64,000 bases of DNA, from NCBI GenBank assembly GCA_951213105.1, contig OX578146.1:110037776-110101775 (forward strand). The letters are read 5' to 3'. This DNA is from Amaurobius ferox. Its lineage: Eukaryota; Arthropoda; Arachnida; Araneae; Amaurobiidae. Positions 46,422-58,345 of the stretch are shown piece after piece; position 1 is the first letter of the stretch, and each line of letters starts with the position of its first letter. The notes under the pieces were generated by a model. It had not been told where the DNA came from, did not search any database, and saw only the letters and a program-made list of their open reading frames with translations. Position numbers and translations under genes: made by a program.

Positions 46422-49190
46422 TATTCGAAAGCAAAATAATATATAATTATAAAAATGCAATATGAAAATTTTATGTGCGAAAACGCAAAATATGTTATAT
46501 TAGTGTAACGGTAATGAAGGCATTAAATGTATAATTTTAAAAATTGAATAATTAAATAAAGGTAGTTTTGTAAAATAAATATGAGGATAATATTTTTGTA
46601 AAATAAATATGAGGATAATAAGTTTTGTAAAATTAATATGAGGATAATATTTTTGTAAAATAAATATGAGGATTTTGTAAATATGAGGATAAAATAAAAA
46701 TATAGGTAATAAATAAACATTTATGTATGGATACATAACTTATGAATAGAGCAATAAATATCAGAAAAAATATGTAGAAGTGATAAATAATACATACAAT
46801 ACCCCTCAATGTTCTAAAATAAAATAAACTAAGGTGTTAGAAGAAAGAAAGAGAGAGATAATTAAATGTCACTTACTTGCAATTTGTCTTGCTTGAAAAA
46901 CAAAAAATGGAATAACAGTAGTGGGCATCAAAAATACAAGTCTTCCAATGATAGATGCTTAAGAGCAAGGTAGACATTCCAATGATAAAGATGTGTGGGA
47001 TGGAATTCTTCACGATATCTTTTCTTTTTTTTTCCTTTTCTTGTGCGGGTTTTGAAAAAATAGTATAACATAATTAATAAAATTCAAAATAAAGTCATGG
47101 AACATGGTAAATGCAAGTATATAATATTCAAAATCATAAAAGTATTAATTAAATACCTCATAAAAAGCTGACAGAATAAAAGCAAAATCATAAATAAATA
47201 AATAAATAAAAGTGTGAAGTCAAAATAAACACTCACAGCTGATGTAAATAATAATTAGTAAATTAATAAATATATATTGCATAAATAGTGTATACAGACC
47301 TTTTACAAACACACGCAATCTAAAAAACAAAATAAAAGTTAATTACATAAATGGATTAATAAACTTGAAGAAGTAAGAAGACTTTCCCATCCTTCACAGT
47401 CAGCGTAACAGCTCCATATATGGCCATTGTACGGCGAAAGCTAGTCACCTTCAAAATAAATAGACAGGCAAAAAATAAACATCGGAGAAAATCTCCCCTG
47501 CATAGTACGAGAATAATACAAAAAAAAGTTCTATTGTAAGCATACAATCAATGTATCAAAATTTAAAATTATAATTGCAGGCAATTATAGTTATTTAAAA
47601 ATACCGGCCGGTATATAAAAATAAAATACATTAGGAAAAGACATTGATTTGTATGTAAATGATAAATGATTGAGTATTATTAAGAAATTAATGCATTAAT
47701 GAGACATCACAGTAAATAAAAAAAAAGAAATAACAGATAAAATTAAATATGAAAGAATTATATTTAAATAAATAAATATGTAAATTCATGCTGAAATGGG
47801 AACATAAAGTCAATTATATCAATAACATAACAAAAGCATAGTATATGCATAATACTACATAAATAAAGGAATCCAATGAATTAAGAGTACATGAAATTAA
47901 AATCATGGGTAGTTAACAATCAGATCTGTGTTAAGGTCATAAGATAATAACAAAAAAAAAATATATATATATTAAATTAAATAGAATTAATAGCAATATA
48001 ATTAGAATAAATATAAATAGTAATACAAAAAACATGAATGAAAAAATGCCTTAAAAGATACAGCCAGAAAATCCCACGTCAATGTAGAGCGTACGCACAG
48101 TCTAAAAGCCAGCGCTTTGTAGTTAGGATACCGCCAAAAAGCAAACGATTACGATTATTGTGCCAGAACACGGGGAACAAAGTTGCAATCTTATGTAATG
48201 TTACGAACATCAGAAGGTCAAGCCGCAAGGGGTTTCCATGCATGACTGATTTCGCAATTGTCATGGAAACGCGTTGAGGGGAACAGAGGAAAGCTACGGG
48301 TCAAGCGATTTTTTTTTTCTTTTCTCCCTTCCTCCCGCGCAGTTGTTACACACGAAAGGGCAGCGGAAGAGGAAATTTAAAGTGCGTATTGTGAGATGCA
48401 CAGTATTTTGGAGTTGCGAAATGAGTATATATATTTGATATTTTAAATGCCGCGATGTAATATGATATAAATATGGGGTTCAAAATAGCCATGATTTATA
48501 CACACAAAAATATATAATATGTTATTCATTATAACAAATAAGAAATATATACAGCTAAAAAATTGTCTAAAATTATTTACGTCTGTGAAAATGAGAAATC
48601 AAGGTAATGAATTGCGTATATTTTAATATAATGTTGTGAACTTGTATATAAATAGAAATGCAAATAACAATCATGATATAGTCTTCATTTGAAGTGTACA
48701 ATAGACTGTACGAAGCAACATAATGAAAATATAAATATTGAAGTACCGGAACTTTGAAAGTTAAGTCACAGGATGGTGACTCATTCTTCCGTGCTCATGA
48801 TAATTCCATGTGACAATAAGGTGTCTTCCGTGCTCATGATAATTACATGTGACAATAAGGTGTCTTCCGTGCTCATGATAATTCCATGTGACGATATAGT
48901 GTGCCTTCCGAACAGTGATAATTTCTTCATGTGCAGCAGTATATGTGTTACCAAGTACGATATGGTGTATCTTCCGAACAGTGAGTTCCGTCATTTTAGT
49001 GACATGTCGGTTGTAATGCACCGATATATGTATGTCAATGTTACAATATAGTGTGTCTTACATGCGGTGATCTGCATTTCTGTGACAGATATATGTGCAG
49101 TGGATCAAAGCAACATTTCCACAGTGGCTGCAATGTGTACACATATGTATTCAGTGCGATGTTTAACGTGTGTTGAAGTTTTCTCTCTGC
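46422..49190 (+). other. Long non-coding 3' internal region of the retrotransposon
   Basis: 2.8 kb with no convincing frame. It includes a ~30-bp repeat (46550-46700, units of TTTTGTAAAATAAATATGAG and GATAATA) and a 39-bp repeat in three copies at 48786, 48825 and 48864 (CTTCCGTGCTCATGATAATT then a CATGTGAC phrase). No env-type membrane protein was found. Confidence 0.75.
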
Positions 49191-49199
49191 AAGGGGGGA
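49191..49199 (+). other. Polypurine tract
   Basis: AAGGGGGGA, five bases before the 3' LTR: the expected primer site for plus-strand DNA synthesis. Confidence 0.7.
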
Positions 49200-49204
49200 T
49201 ATCA

Positions 49205-50044
49205 TGTAACACAATATTTGTATTACATGTTTCCACCCCAATTACAAATGCCAACCTAAATAATGAACTATCTAAATGCTGCAGAGGGAGCCAATCACAA
49301 CAAATGCATATATAAACAGTGGTCATCCCCGTCTGCAGCAACAGCGAATGGTAGATGTGGTAGGGAATGAATGGGGGAAAGAAAAAGCGCCCCAATGCCG
49401 TATTCAAAAAAACTCCAGTGGACTTAAAACTTTCGAACGAGTCAGCATCATGTTTCTTGGGTTTGTGAAAAGTGTCTATAGAATGTGAGCAACAAAATGG
49501 TGGCGAGTGCAGTTAGATGTGTAACGGTTTTCCTACATCATTGAAATAGCACGAATATGCACGTAACACAAAGAGAAAAGGTAACCAACTTTCAATTGTC
49601 ACTATTAGCACGGAAGGCACACCTTTAACGATTATTAAAATAATTGACTACCAGTTCGTATGAGTAGACCATATGAACGAGTTCGTAAATATTGAACTAT
49701 AAGAACTATTCTTTATCGATTGTTTAAAGGAAACTGTTTTTAAGAAATTTAAGTCAAAGTTATTATGTGTGTAAATATATATATATATTAATGTAATATT
49801 GTCAGTATTATGTGTCTTTTAATAATTGATTTAATTATAGCTTAGTTACTCCAGATACAATAGATATCTATTAAGTAAAATATTAAAATAAATTGAGCAA
49901 TTAAGCATGTGTATTTCTTTATGTTTTGTGTGTTCGTATTCCGAGCTTGAGAACCGGGAGCTTACATGCTCCACCCTTAGTGGCGGCATCATAGGTAAGT
50001 CCTATACTGGTAATTTTTGATAAGGACAATTTTACCTCATGACA
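49205..50044 (+). repeat. 3' LTR (840 bp)
   Basis: Same length as the 5' LTR, and the lines compared by eye match. It is followed directly by the GTCAC target duplication. Confidence 0.97.
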
Positions 50045-50300
50045 GTCACAAAGGTGTATATCAAGTTAGTCGATGTCGATGCTGTACGTCTTATCCTTGA
50101 GTTGCTACCTTGACGTCAGTAGTTCTACTCCCTCCCGTAAAACATTCTATGGACGCTTATGTACGAAACTACTTTTAAAGACTTCAAAATAGCAATATTT
50201 CGGTTTTCGTAAAAATGCTATATGATGTTTTTGAAATGGCCGATTCAATTGAGCTGTCTCATGCTGTATTAACCCAGAAAATTTCTAACATTTTTAATAG

Positions 50301-50471
50301 CCTCTGGAGGCCGACATCGATTGGAAGAAAAAATTGTAACTAGTGCTCAGACCTCAGCTCTTATCAAGGATCTGCACCCAGGAGTCAACTATGGTTTAGC
50401 CATCGTGGCAGAGAACACCGTAGGAAGAGGAGAACCATCAGATACTGTCTCATTTTCCACCGGAGAAGAAG
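50301..50471 (+). CDS. sDscam: sDscam fibronectin III domain 1, second-half exon
   Basis: 171 bp (acceptor AATAG, donor G|GTGAGT, phase 1). It encodes ASGGRHRLEEKIVTSAQTSA, then LIKDLHPGVNYGLAIVAENT, then VGRGEPSD and FSTGEE. The L.PG..Y.L.I.A.N..G.G.PS pattern is the FN-III E-G strands. It completes the 101-residue FN1. Confidence 0.93.
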
Positions 50472-50559
50472 GTGAGTAAAAAGGAAAATTTTACCAGACA
50501 TTTGTCATTGATGTCTAATTTTTAATTAAGTGTTATTTCGTTAAATTAAAGTAAAATAA

Positions 50560-51085
50560 TTCAATGTTCGTTCGTTTTCATTAAAAAGTTTTCCTTGAAA
50601 TATCTATTTCTCAAAATTTGCTATAGATAGAGATTAGATGATTCTTCATCATTCCATTCATTCAGCACCATTTCGTTTCATTTTCTAGTTCCGGTTCAAA
50701 ATTTTCATATTACTTCAAACGCTTGTTTCTCAAGATTGCCTGTATATAGAGTTGTTTACATAATAACTGACATGAATTTAGCATCAAATTCTGTAAGACG
50801 GTAGAGTGGTTTATTAAAGATTTTCACTTCCGGTACAAAAAACTTGCTTGAAATACCTAGTTTTCACGATTGATTATAGATAGAGCTTGTATTACTGATA
50901 TAAATTCAGCATTTAATCCTGGGGTATATAGGGCTTCATTAAGGATTTCCATTTTTTTTTCACTTCCTGTTCAAAATTTCTTTGAAACATTTATTTTTCA
51001 AGCTTGGCTGTAGATAAAGCTTAGATGATGATTGATATGGATTCAGAATCGAATTCTAGAGGAGGTAGGGGTTCACTAAGAATTT
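50560..51085. repeat. ~125-135-bp tandem repeat, four diverged copies
   Basis: Units share TTCACTTCCGGTWCAAAA, TTGAAATATCTATTTYTCAA, a TATAGATAGAGCTT phrase and a GATATGAATTCAGCAT phrase, at roughly 50596, 50716, 50850 and 50983. The remainder of this intron (51086-52763) shows no recognised feature. Confidence 0.7.
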
Positions 51086-52763
51086 TCACTTTCGGTTGTT
51101 TTGGAGATGCACTTCTGGTTTTCCGAAAATTCATAGAATGTTCGAAATAAATATGTAAAAGAGAATAAAAATGCTTAAAAGTTTCGTTAAAAATGATGAA
51201 GACCCATTCATAATTTTTTGTATGTTTCAATTTTTTCAAATAAGCGTAATTTAATTCTGTTGTCACAAAGTAGGATGAAAAATTAAACAATTAAATTTGA
51301 GTGAATTAAATTCTGATTCTGTTAGAGAGGAGCGTCCACGATAGCAATTCAAGCTGTACAATTTACGAACACGTGTTGCTTCGAAACACCTACAAACACA
51401 ACTCGAGCACAAACTCTAAAAACACAACCAGATTTCAATAATATTTTTTGCATACAATTACATCTCATCAACAACAAAGACGTGATGAAAATCGAATTTT
51501 AAATCCATAAAAGACAGTAATTCATTAAAAAAGAAGCAATGTTAAATCAAGGGAAATTTTCGATTGCGTAGAAATGCAACCAATAGAAAGCAACGTGTTT
51601 GCGTATATTCACGTCATATTTTAACGTTGCTACTTTCAAGTCTATTTTCTGACACTAATTGAAGGTTGCGCTTCGCACCAGTAGATGCTATTATGTTACG
51701 AGCTGTTTGAGAAGCAAATGCGAGTCGCAGATTGTGAACTTAGTACGTGATTATACTATGAATCATGGAGTTAGAGAGCAGGAGATAAAACTTCTATGAA
51801 TGAAAAGTTTGAAAGAGTAATAATGCTCGGAGAATTATATATAGGTGTCGGTAGCGCTAGTAAAATTCCATCCTGACACTACTGACACTGTCCGTTTGAA
51901 ACACAAATAGATATGCACACAAATAGATATGCACACATACCATACTCCATCACATGTGAAAACTGGCTAATTTTATTTTATTTCCATTTCTATGACTTAT
52001 TGATTTAAATGCTTAATACTGAATTATATGAAGATAATGCTGATTGTAAGTTTGAGTCTTTGATCATACGATATTGAGAGGCTATATGTTAGGGATCCTT
52101 CACGAAGTCATTCGTTTCTATCTTGGTAACATTTTAAAAGTATTTTAAGGTTTTGTCAGAGATATATAGTTTTTCTTTCATCTGAGACAAAATTGCGCTT
52201 ATACATTTTATTTTAAAATTGTGTTTATCTCACCGAATATACGAAAAATTACAGAGATACTGGAGAGATATTTTTATTAGAATATAATGAATCTTCAGTG
52301 TATAATTAAAAATGTCAAAAAAAAAGACAGCACAGCTAAGCTTCTAATTTTTAATAATATTATGCTATAGCTATATTTTCATTTTTCATGACTTTGCCTT
52401 ACTCCAATTTTATTTTAACCATTTTCTGTATTTCAAAGTGTTCTGTTTATATGATTGTTTATATTATTATTTTAAATAATATTTCATCTAGATAAAATGT
52501 GTCAATATATGGTAAGATTGAGTGGTACATAATATTAATTTTTTTTTTCGCAGTATAGGAAAATAAAAATAATTTAGACCCGTTAAAAATTAAGCACAAT
52601 CTGTAGTTGATTTAAAATCAGTTACGTTTATAGGATACTTTTTTTACATATGAAATTATAAGAACATTGTGAATTAACTACCAATACAGTAGTTAAATTT
52701 TCTTGAAATTGAAGTTTATCGTATATCACTTCGTATATCGTATATCACCTGTTTTCCTTTCAG

Positions 52764-52834
52764 AACCATCAGGTGCACCTATGGACGTAAACGTAGATGT
52801 CAAAGGGGCTGCATCATTACTCGTTACATGGAAG
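52764..52834 (+). CDS. sDscam: sDscam fibronectin III domain 2, first-part exon
   Basis: 71 bp (acceptor TTTCAG phase 1, donor AAG|GTAAAA phase 0): EPSGAPMDVNVDVKGAASL then LVTWK. The exon stops right after the core tryptophan, and the next exon resumes with PPP. This is the only phase 0 junction inside the ectodomain. Confidence 0.88.
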
Positions 52835-53917
52835 GTAAAATAAATAATTTAATGTCATAGAATGTCAAAAAATTTTGGTCTAAGAATGTATATCCAATTT
52901 ATATAGTTTAGACCTAGTATTAGTTTCTAAAAGTTTTCTTAGTCTTTCCATTATTTTGGACATAACTCTTAAATTAATTTCAAATTTTAATCAATTTAAA
53001 CATAAATGTTTGTATTTCAAAGGAACTATATTATAGTATTCTATAAATATGTTTAGTTTTAATAATACATGTATTAAATTTTACAATATTTTAGCGATGT
53101 TTTTTATACGTTTATATTGACTTCTTACTAAATTTTGAATTCAGTAAACTGCTCTGTTTAAAGTATAAGTGTAGTATAAGAGTTGAATTTATACTTTTTG
53201 TTAAAGATCATTATATTTTTATATAGTACAGAAATGATAATTGAATTTTTTTATTTGAATTTTTTGATCAATTTGGGTACAATATAGGTACAAATAACAT
53301 AAATTTTCCTGAATTTATTAAATACAAATAACTAAATTAAATTTATGTCATTACAAAAAATCCGTCATGACACTCATTTACAAGATTATATGCTTCTGTT
53401 CTAATAATATACCTATTGATAAGTTTAAATACATGAAAATTAATATAAATACTTCTTCAATGTAGACTCATTCACGATTAATGTCTGCAATCTCCTACGA
53501 TATAGCCAGTACATATTTAAACAGCAATTATTTTTCTCCTTTATTGGAGCAAATCTTTTCTTCTTTACGATCATGAATTTTTAGGAAGCATGAGTAGTTG
53601 GTTCATTTTACGGGCAGTTTATCTAACATAATTTTTCGTTCGATGGGTAAAAAGGTGTTACCAGAATGTAGAATCTTTTCTTTCAAAATCTTAACTTTTA
53701 TAACATTTTGCTGGAAGAAATATATAAATTGAAAACAGAAACCCGTCTTTTTTCTGGTTTATCGAGGACTATGGAACAAGAAAATAATAATTAAGTTATA
53801 TTTTAAAAAGTGTAAAGAATATTGTTTAAAAAAATTCATATTTGGAAGAACGTTAATTTTTGTTACTGAGAAGATGGAAACAATAAGTATCAGATTGAGA
53901 TTCTGCTGTTGTTGTTG

Positions 53918-54291
53918 AGACCCAGACCGTCCGACCTACCAGAAAGGTGTAAGGTAACCGTTTGGACGGCCGGGAAGTGCCACCCATTTAGACCGGAACC
54001 CAGTGGGGGGAGGCATCCACAGGGACCGTATCCTCCTTCCCTACCACTAACCTCACGGAAGGACTTACGGACCCACATGTTTAACGTGATCGTACTCTGC
54101 ATGAACACGGCGGCATTTGTGGCAGCGTGCAAATTCAGCGCGCAAACCACCGGGCTACCGCACCAGAAATGGGCCAACAGCACGCGGTGCTCTCAGGTGG
54201 TCACCCACCCAAGTACTAACCGCGCCCGATGCTGCTCGACTTCGGTGATCTAACGAGAACCGGTGTTTTCTGCACGATAGGGCCATTGGCG
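53918..54291 (-). mobile_element. 5S-rRNA-headed SINE (SINE3 type)
   Basis: Read on the minus strand: a near full-length 5S-like head (54290-54172), then a spacer, then the body (54097-53920) that matches the body of the tRNA-headed SINE at 19449-19745 (GTGGTAGGGAAGG, TCTAAATGGGTGGCAC, CCGTCCAAACGG, ACCTTACAC, GGTCTGGG). It ends in a simple CAACAACAACAGCAG tail. It is GC-rich against an AT-rich intron. Pol III transcription from the 5S internal promoter would drive it; no coding capacity. Confidence 0.85.
54172..54290 (-). pseudogene. 5S rRNA-like head of the SINE
   Basis: ~119 nt starting GCCAATGGCC, with CACCGGTTCTCG, GATCACCGAAGTC, AGCAGCATCGGGCGCGGTTA, GTACTTGG and GGGTGACCACCTG, ending GTGCTGTTGGCC. 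This is 5S rRNA over its whole length with scattered changes (for example GTTAGATC where GTCCGATC is usual). Because it is fused to the SINE body it is not taken as a working 5S gene. Confidence 0.85.
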
Positions 54292-54453
54292 TCAGATTGT
54301 GATTCTGTTAAAATACTTGAAATCAATATTTTATTAAGTTAAAAGAATGATAGGATTCAAAGAACTAAAGTGTTGAAAGTTTTTGATACCATAAATTATT
54401 ATTTCCGTCATCACCATTTACACATTTTTAATTGTTGTTCTTTTACTATTAAG

Positions 54454-54694
54454 CCCCCTCCTAAGAGTGAATGGAACGGCAAACTCAAAGGATATTACGT
54501 CGGATACAAGATTAATCTAGATTCAAGTCATCCTTATTCTTTCAAAACCGTAGACTACGTTCCTGGAGGAGTGCAGGAGCATATCATCACCAGCCTCCGG
54601 AAAGATACAGAGTATAGCATCATTGTTAAGGCTTTTAACTCGGCCGGAAGTGGACCTCCATCCCAGGATGTTATCGTGAGGACTTTGGGAGGTG
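54454..54694 (+). CDS. sDscam: sDscam fibronectin III domain 2, second-part exon
   Basis: 241 bp (acceptor TTAAG phase 0, donor phase 1). It encodes PPPKSEWNGKLKGYYVGYK, then FKTVDYVPGGVQEHI, then LRKDTEYSIIVKAFNSAGSG and PPSQDVIVRTLGG. The PPP..EWNG...GYYVGYK phrase is a strong Dscam FN2 signature. Two donors three bases apart (54691|GTGGTA and 54694|GTACGT) both keep the frame, so one residue may vary. The rest of the intron upstream (52835-53917) is AT-rich. Confidence 0.93.
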
Positions 54695-55681
54695 GTACGT
54701 ATTTACTTACTATTTATTATTTCTTTTAAATGTCAGTACGTTATTGATATTTATTAAAAAATATTGTGATGTATTATTTTAAATGGGTTTGATCAATTAA
54801 AAAAATGGTGCAGGATTTTTAACACAACCTAGTACAAATCATAATTTACATAATCATTTATGAATAAATTTTTTTTAAGGTAATTGTAAAATAAAGAATT
54901 TCGATTTATAACTAGATTTATATTTGTATGCTTATAATTAGTCAAAAAGTAAAGGTGATTCACCTATAAATATTTAGATAACATTGTACATCTCAAATAC
55001 ATTCTCGAGTTCGTGAGTTATTCTTAAATTCATGAGTTAATAAATCAATCTTTAATTTTTTTAAAGATCGTTGTTGGTCTTAGTTAGAAATAATTTGCTG
55101 TGATCTGTATAATGAATGTATTTTATGTCTTCATCTGAGTAGATAAATAATTTACCAGTTCTAATTTTATCTGCTTATTTCGATGAATAATTGAGTTTAA
55201 TTATTTTTCTCCTGTGTATTATACGTAAATTTTACAACTGTCATATATCCAATAGAAATAATATATATCACGTTTGAACATATGATTATTTAAAACTATT
55301 TTTATATATTCATCTATAAGAACACACATTTAAGTATGTATATATAATATATCTCTAAGAGTAATTATACTAAAGGAGTCTTTACAATCTGTAAAGACTC
55401 CTTCTTATATAACGTCTTATTAATTTAGTGCTTAGTTTTGTTTGTGATTGGTATTTATTTTATTTCTTATTGTTTTATCTTGTTTACAACTTGATAGTTG
55501 TCTACGTTCTTCTACACATATAGGCTTTTATTGAAATTAAATAATGCTGATTTTCATGTTCATTAGCCGAATATTTTATACTCTTCTCAATTATTGTCAC
55601 TGAGGAATTTACAATAAATATGTTTAAATTGGTGTCAATAAATGCGAATTTCTAATGATTTTTACTTCCTTCTAATTGCAG
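54695..55681 (+). other. Intron between FN2 and FN3
   Basis: About 1 kb, AT-rich. A short inverted repeat (AAGGAGTCTTTACA..TGTAAAGACTCCTT) lies at 55374-55402. Nothing else. Confidence 0.6.
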
Positions 55682-55777
55682 ATCTCCCGTTGGCGCCTAT
55701 AGTATTTGTAGTTTCTACGACTGAAAATGCGATTAAAATACAGTGGAGGTCATCTGATACAAAATCGGCCATTTCAG
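55682..55777 (+). CDS. sDscam: sDscam fibronectin III domain 3, first-part exon
   Basis: 96 bp (acceptor TTGCAG, donor CAG|GTTGAA, phase 1): DLPLAPIVFVVSTTENAI, then KIQWRSSDTKSAISG with the core tryptophan. The donor is weaker than the others, but the frame and phase match the next exon. Confidence 0.85.
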
Positions 55778-55839
55778 GTTGAATATGTTCAATTGTTTGA
55801 TTTTATATCATTATTTGTGCTCTGTAAAATATTTATCTT

Positions 55840-55945
55840 TGTTTTTAATGTGTTTTTATTATCTTTGATGTGTTTTTATGTGTTTTTATTATCTTTGATG
55901 TGTTTTTAATGTGTTCTTATTATCTTTGTTTTTAATGTATTTTTT
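55840..55945. repeat. ~20-28-bp minisatellite
   Basis: Repeats of TGTGTTTTTATTATCTTTGA and variants, just inside the FN3 intron. The rest of the intron to 56796 is AT-rich. Confidence 0.75.
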
Positions 55946-56796
55946 TTTATTATTGAATTGTTTCGATGAACAGTTTTTTAAAAATTATTTTTAAAACATT
56001 CGGTTACTAACTTAGTATGTAAAAACTATTAGTTTATAGAACTTCATTGGATTTATGCAGAAGTACACGTACACACGTCATAGTGTAAACCCACATTTAG
56101 AGTGAATATTTTAAATAGCAGTTTAAAGCATTAATGTATTTTATTTTATGCAATTATTTATTTAAATAATAAACTCTGGATGCAGAAGACAAAGTTCAGT
56201 CCTTTACTACTCATAAGTTATGTAACTATCATCGATTCATATGTGCTGGATGAGTTTATCTTCCACAATTTGATATTAATTTAAATCTTTATCATAAATG
56301 AACAGAAATAAACTATTTGTTATTAATTTATTTTATAGAGGGTTAAATAATAAAATAATACTTTTATTATTAAAATGCCATAGTTTCTTCAAAATCCACC
56401 AATTTTTTTTTCAGAATTAACATATAGGAAATATTTAAATTTATTGCAAATTTTTAATCGGAATAATAATCCCTGACTGAAATATTGCTACTTTTACTAC
56501 TCGTACATATCTTGTACAATTCTATTCCAAGAAAGAACCTAATCTGATATTACTTGATTGATAAAATATTATGATATCTACAAGAATAAAATTATTCTAC
56601 AAGATAAGAGATTTTGTGGGGATAAGGATATATTTAATGATTGATAGCTAGATCAAACGTCGCACACTTATGGATGTTTCCTTACAAATTTACTGGGATA
56701 CTTAAGGATTTTCTTAGAAATCCATTACAATTAGTCCACCAAAATAAATGTTTCATCAACCATCCTCACACTGTTCTTTTTTTCGAATATTCACAG

Positions 56797-56979
56797 GGCA
56801 TGCTATCCATTACCGGAAAAAGGGGGAGAGTTGGCAACGCGTGGCCGTGACGTCAGCAAATGAGAACTCCTACACACTCACAGGCTTACAGAGTGGGGCC
56901 TTCTACCAGCTCTACGTCACTGCAAACAGTGATTACGGAGAAGGAGATCCCAGTGACGTAGTCACTGCCAAAACATATG
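56797..56979 (+). CDS. sDscam: sDscam fibronectin III domain 3, second-part exon
   Basis: 183 bp (acceptor TTCACAG, donor G|GTAAGT, phase 1): GHAIHYRKKGESWQRVAV, then SYTLTGLQSGAFYQLYVTA, then NSDYGEGDPSDVVTAKTYG. It has the L.G L..G..Y.L.V.A.N..G.G.PS pattern of FN-III. It is the last ectodomain module (FN3 is 93 residues). Confidence 0.93.
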
Positions 56980-57047
56980 GTAAGTTGATAAAATACGGTT
57001 TTGAAGAGCATAACAGGAATTTGAGGATCAAAATATTTCTTTGTAAA

Positions 57048-57200
57048 ACAATATGAAGTAAGAATGCGAGGTTGAAAAATAGTATGAAGTAAAAATGTAG
57101 AGTTGTGAAATAGTGTAAAGTACAAATGTAAGGTTGTAAAAAATAGTATGAAGCAAAAATTTAAGGTTGTAAAACTGTAAGAAGTGAAAATGTGAAGTTA
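57048..57200. repeat. ~37-bp tandem repeat, four copies
   Basis: Copies of ATAGTATGAAGTAAAAATGT followed by a GGTTGTAAAA phrase in the FN3-transmembrane intron. 57201-57766 has nothing further. Confidence 0.75.
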
Positions 57201-57766
57201 TCAGCCGGTTTTGGAGAAAAAGGATCTTTATTCATAAGAGAGCGTGAGTAGTTCCTCCACTAAAAATACCTAAAAATTTTAGTTGAATGTCTGGCAGACA
57301 TTTTCCTGCTTTTGCTATAGTTTCTGCTTTGTCGTGTTATCTTGAAAAAGAAATTTTCCTTTGAAAAACCAGTTGATACTGGACCTTATTATACACAATG
57401 TCAAAAAAGCAAACAAACTATTTTGTCGGAATCATTTATAGTAATTAATCGAGAGTTTAATTAATTTTTTATTGGATACAGATGAAAATTAGCATCGAAA
57501 TATATTGACGATAGTGTATATCGTGTCTCTATGCAGAGACATGGACAATTCCATTACTATGAATATGTATAGTGTTCGGATTCAGACTGACACTTTATTA
57601 CGAGTAATTTAATTCTTATGCCTATGTAGATATTTAATATCTCCTGAATGTGTTAGATAAAATCTCTTTTTTCTAATGTGAGTTATTTTTAAAATAAGTT
57701 TAGTAAAACAAATACTTCTATTTTCTATCTCACGATATGAATAATGTTTTAAAAATCTTTTTACAG

Positions 57767-57934
57767 CTGGCAACGACAACGTAATCCTGCTTGCTGGTGT
57801 CAAAGAGACACAAATGATGGTGGATATGACCCTTATTATACCCATTGCTGCATCTGCACTCGCTGTAACTGTGGTCATTGTAGCTGTCTGCATTTGGGTG
57901 CTTAAGGCAAAGTCTAGGAGAAATCTGGAAAGAG
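57767..57934 (+). CDS. sDscam: sDscam transmembrane exon
   Basis: 168 bp (acceptor TTACAG, donor G|GTAAGA, phase 1). After a juxtamembrane stretch (AGNDNVILLAGVKETQMM) comes one hydrophobic helix of about 24 residues (LIIPIAASALAVTVVIVAVC, then IWVL), then a basic stop-transfer segment (KAKSRRNLER). This fixes a type I topology with Ig/FN outside. By phase it joins directly to the cytoplasmic exon at 61124. Confidence 0.94.
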
Positions 57935-58345
57935 GTAAGAATTGGTGCTATGTGGTGTCGATTTTTCATTTTAAGGCTTTAAATTCACATTATAAACTTT
58001 ATGATACATACTTATAGAACTCGCTTAAAGAGATTGTTCTTTAATTTAATTCCGCGATCTCATTGAAGATATCAGTGTCCTAGGACCAGTATAGAGTTTT
58101 TTAGCTTTAATTAGCACACTATAGTCGATACCTGCAGTAGCAGCAAGAAATTTTGTTATGTGACAAATTTTACAAACCTCTATGGAGACCGATAAATTCC
58201 GTTTCATCTTGAAACCGGCATACCATTTCAAAATGATTAAAATGAGATTGCAATAGATCGTAATGCTTAAGTTTACACTATAAACTTGACTAATCGACTC
58301 GTAAAACTGTATAGCATATAGCAAGTTTTCTTCTTTCCATTGCAG

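Larger units (their letters stand above)
40376..50049 (+). mobile_element. Ty3/gypsy-like LTR retrotransposon with target duplication
   Basis: A full-length insertion (element 40381-50044, 9664 bp) in the FN1 intron, same strand as the host gene. It is flanked by GTCAC at 40376-40380 and 50045-50049. Internal order is leader, gag, protease, reverse transcriptase, RNase H, integrase, a 2.8-kb non-coding segment, polypurine tract and 3' LTR. Integrase after RNase H marks the Ty3/gypsy order. No env-like frame is present. Gag has one frameshift and pol two, yet the LTRs look identical, so insertion was recent. Removing it would leave an FN1 intron of about 3.1 kb. Confidence 0.96.

Noticed and set aside
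46500..46736. env-like hydrophobic frame after pol
   Set aside because: It is on the minus strand and arises from a ~30-bp AT-rich repeat.
53890..54253. Open frames of 97 and 114 codons on both strands in a GC-rich patch
   Set aside because: The patch is the 5S-headed SINE; GC-rich non-coding DNA easily stays open in several frames.
54172..54290. Functional 5S rRNA gene
   Set aside because: Near full length, but it is fused to a SINE body with a simple-repeat tail and carries changes in conserved bases; no tandem 5S context.
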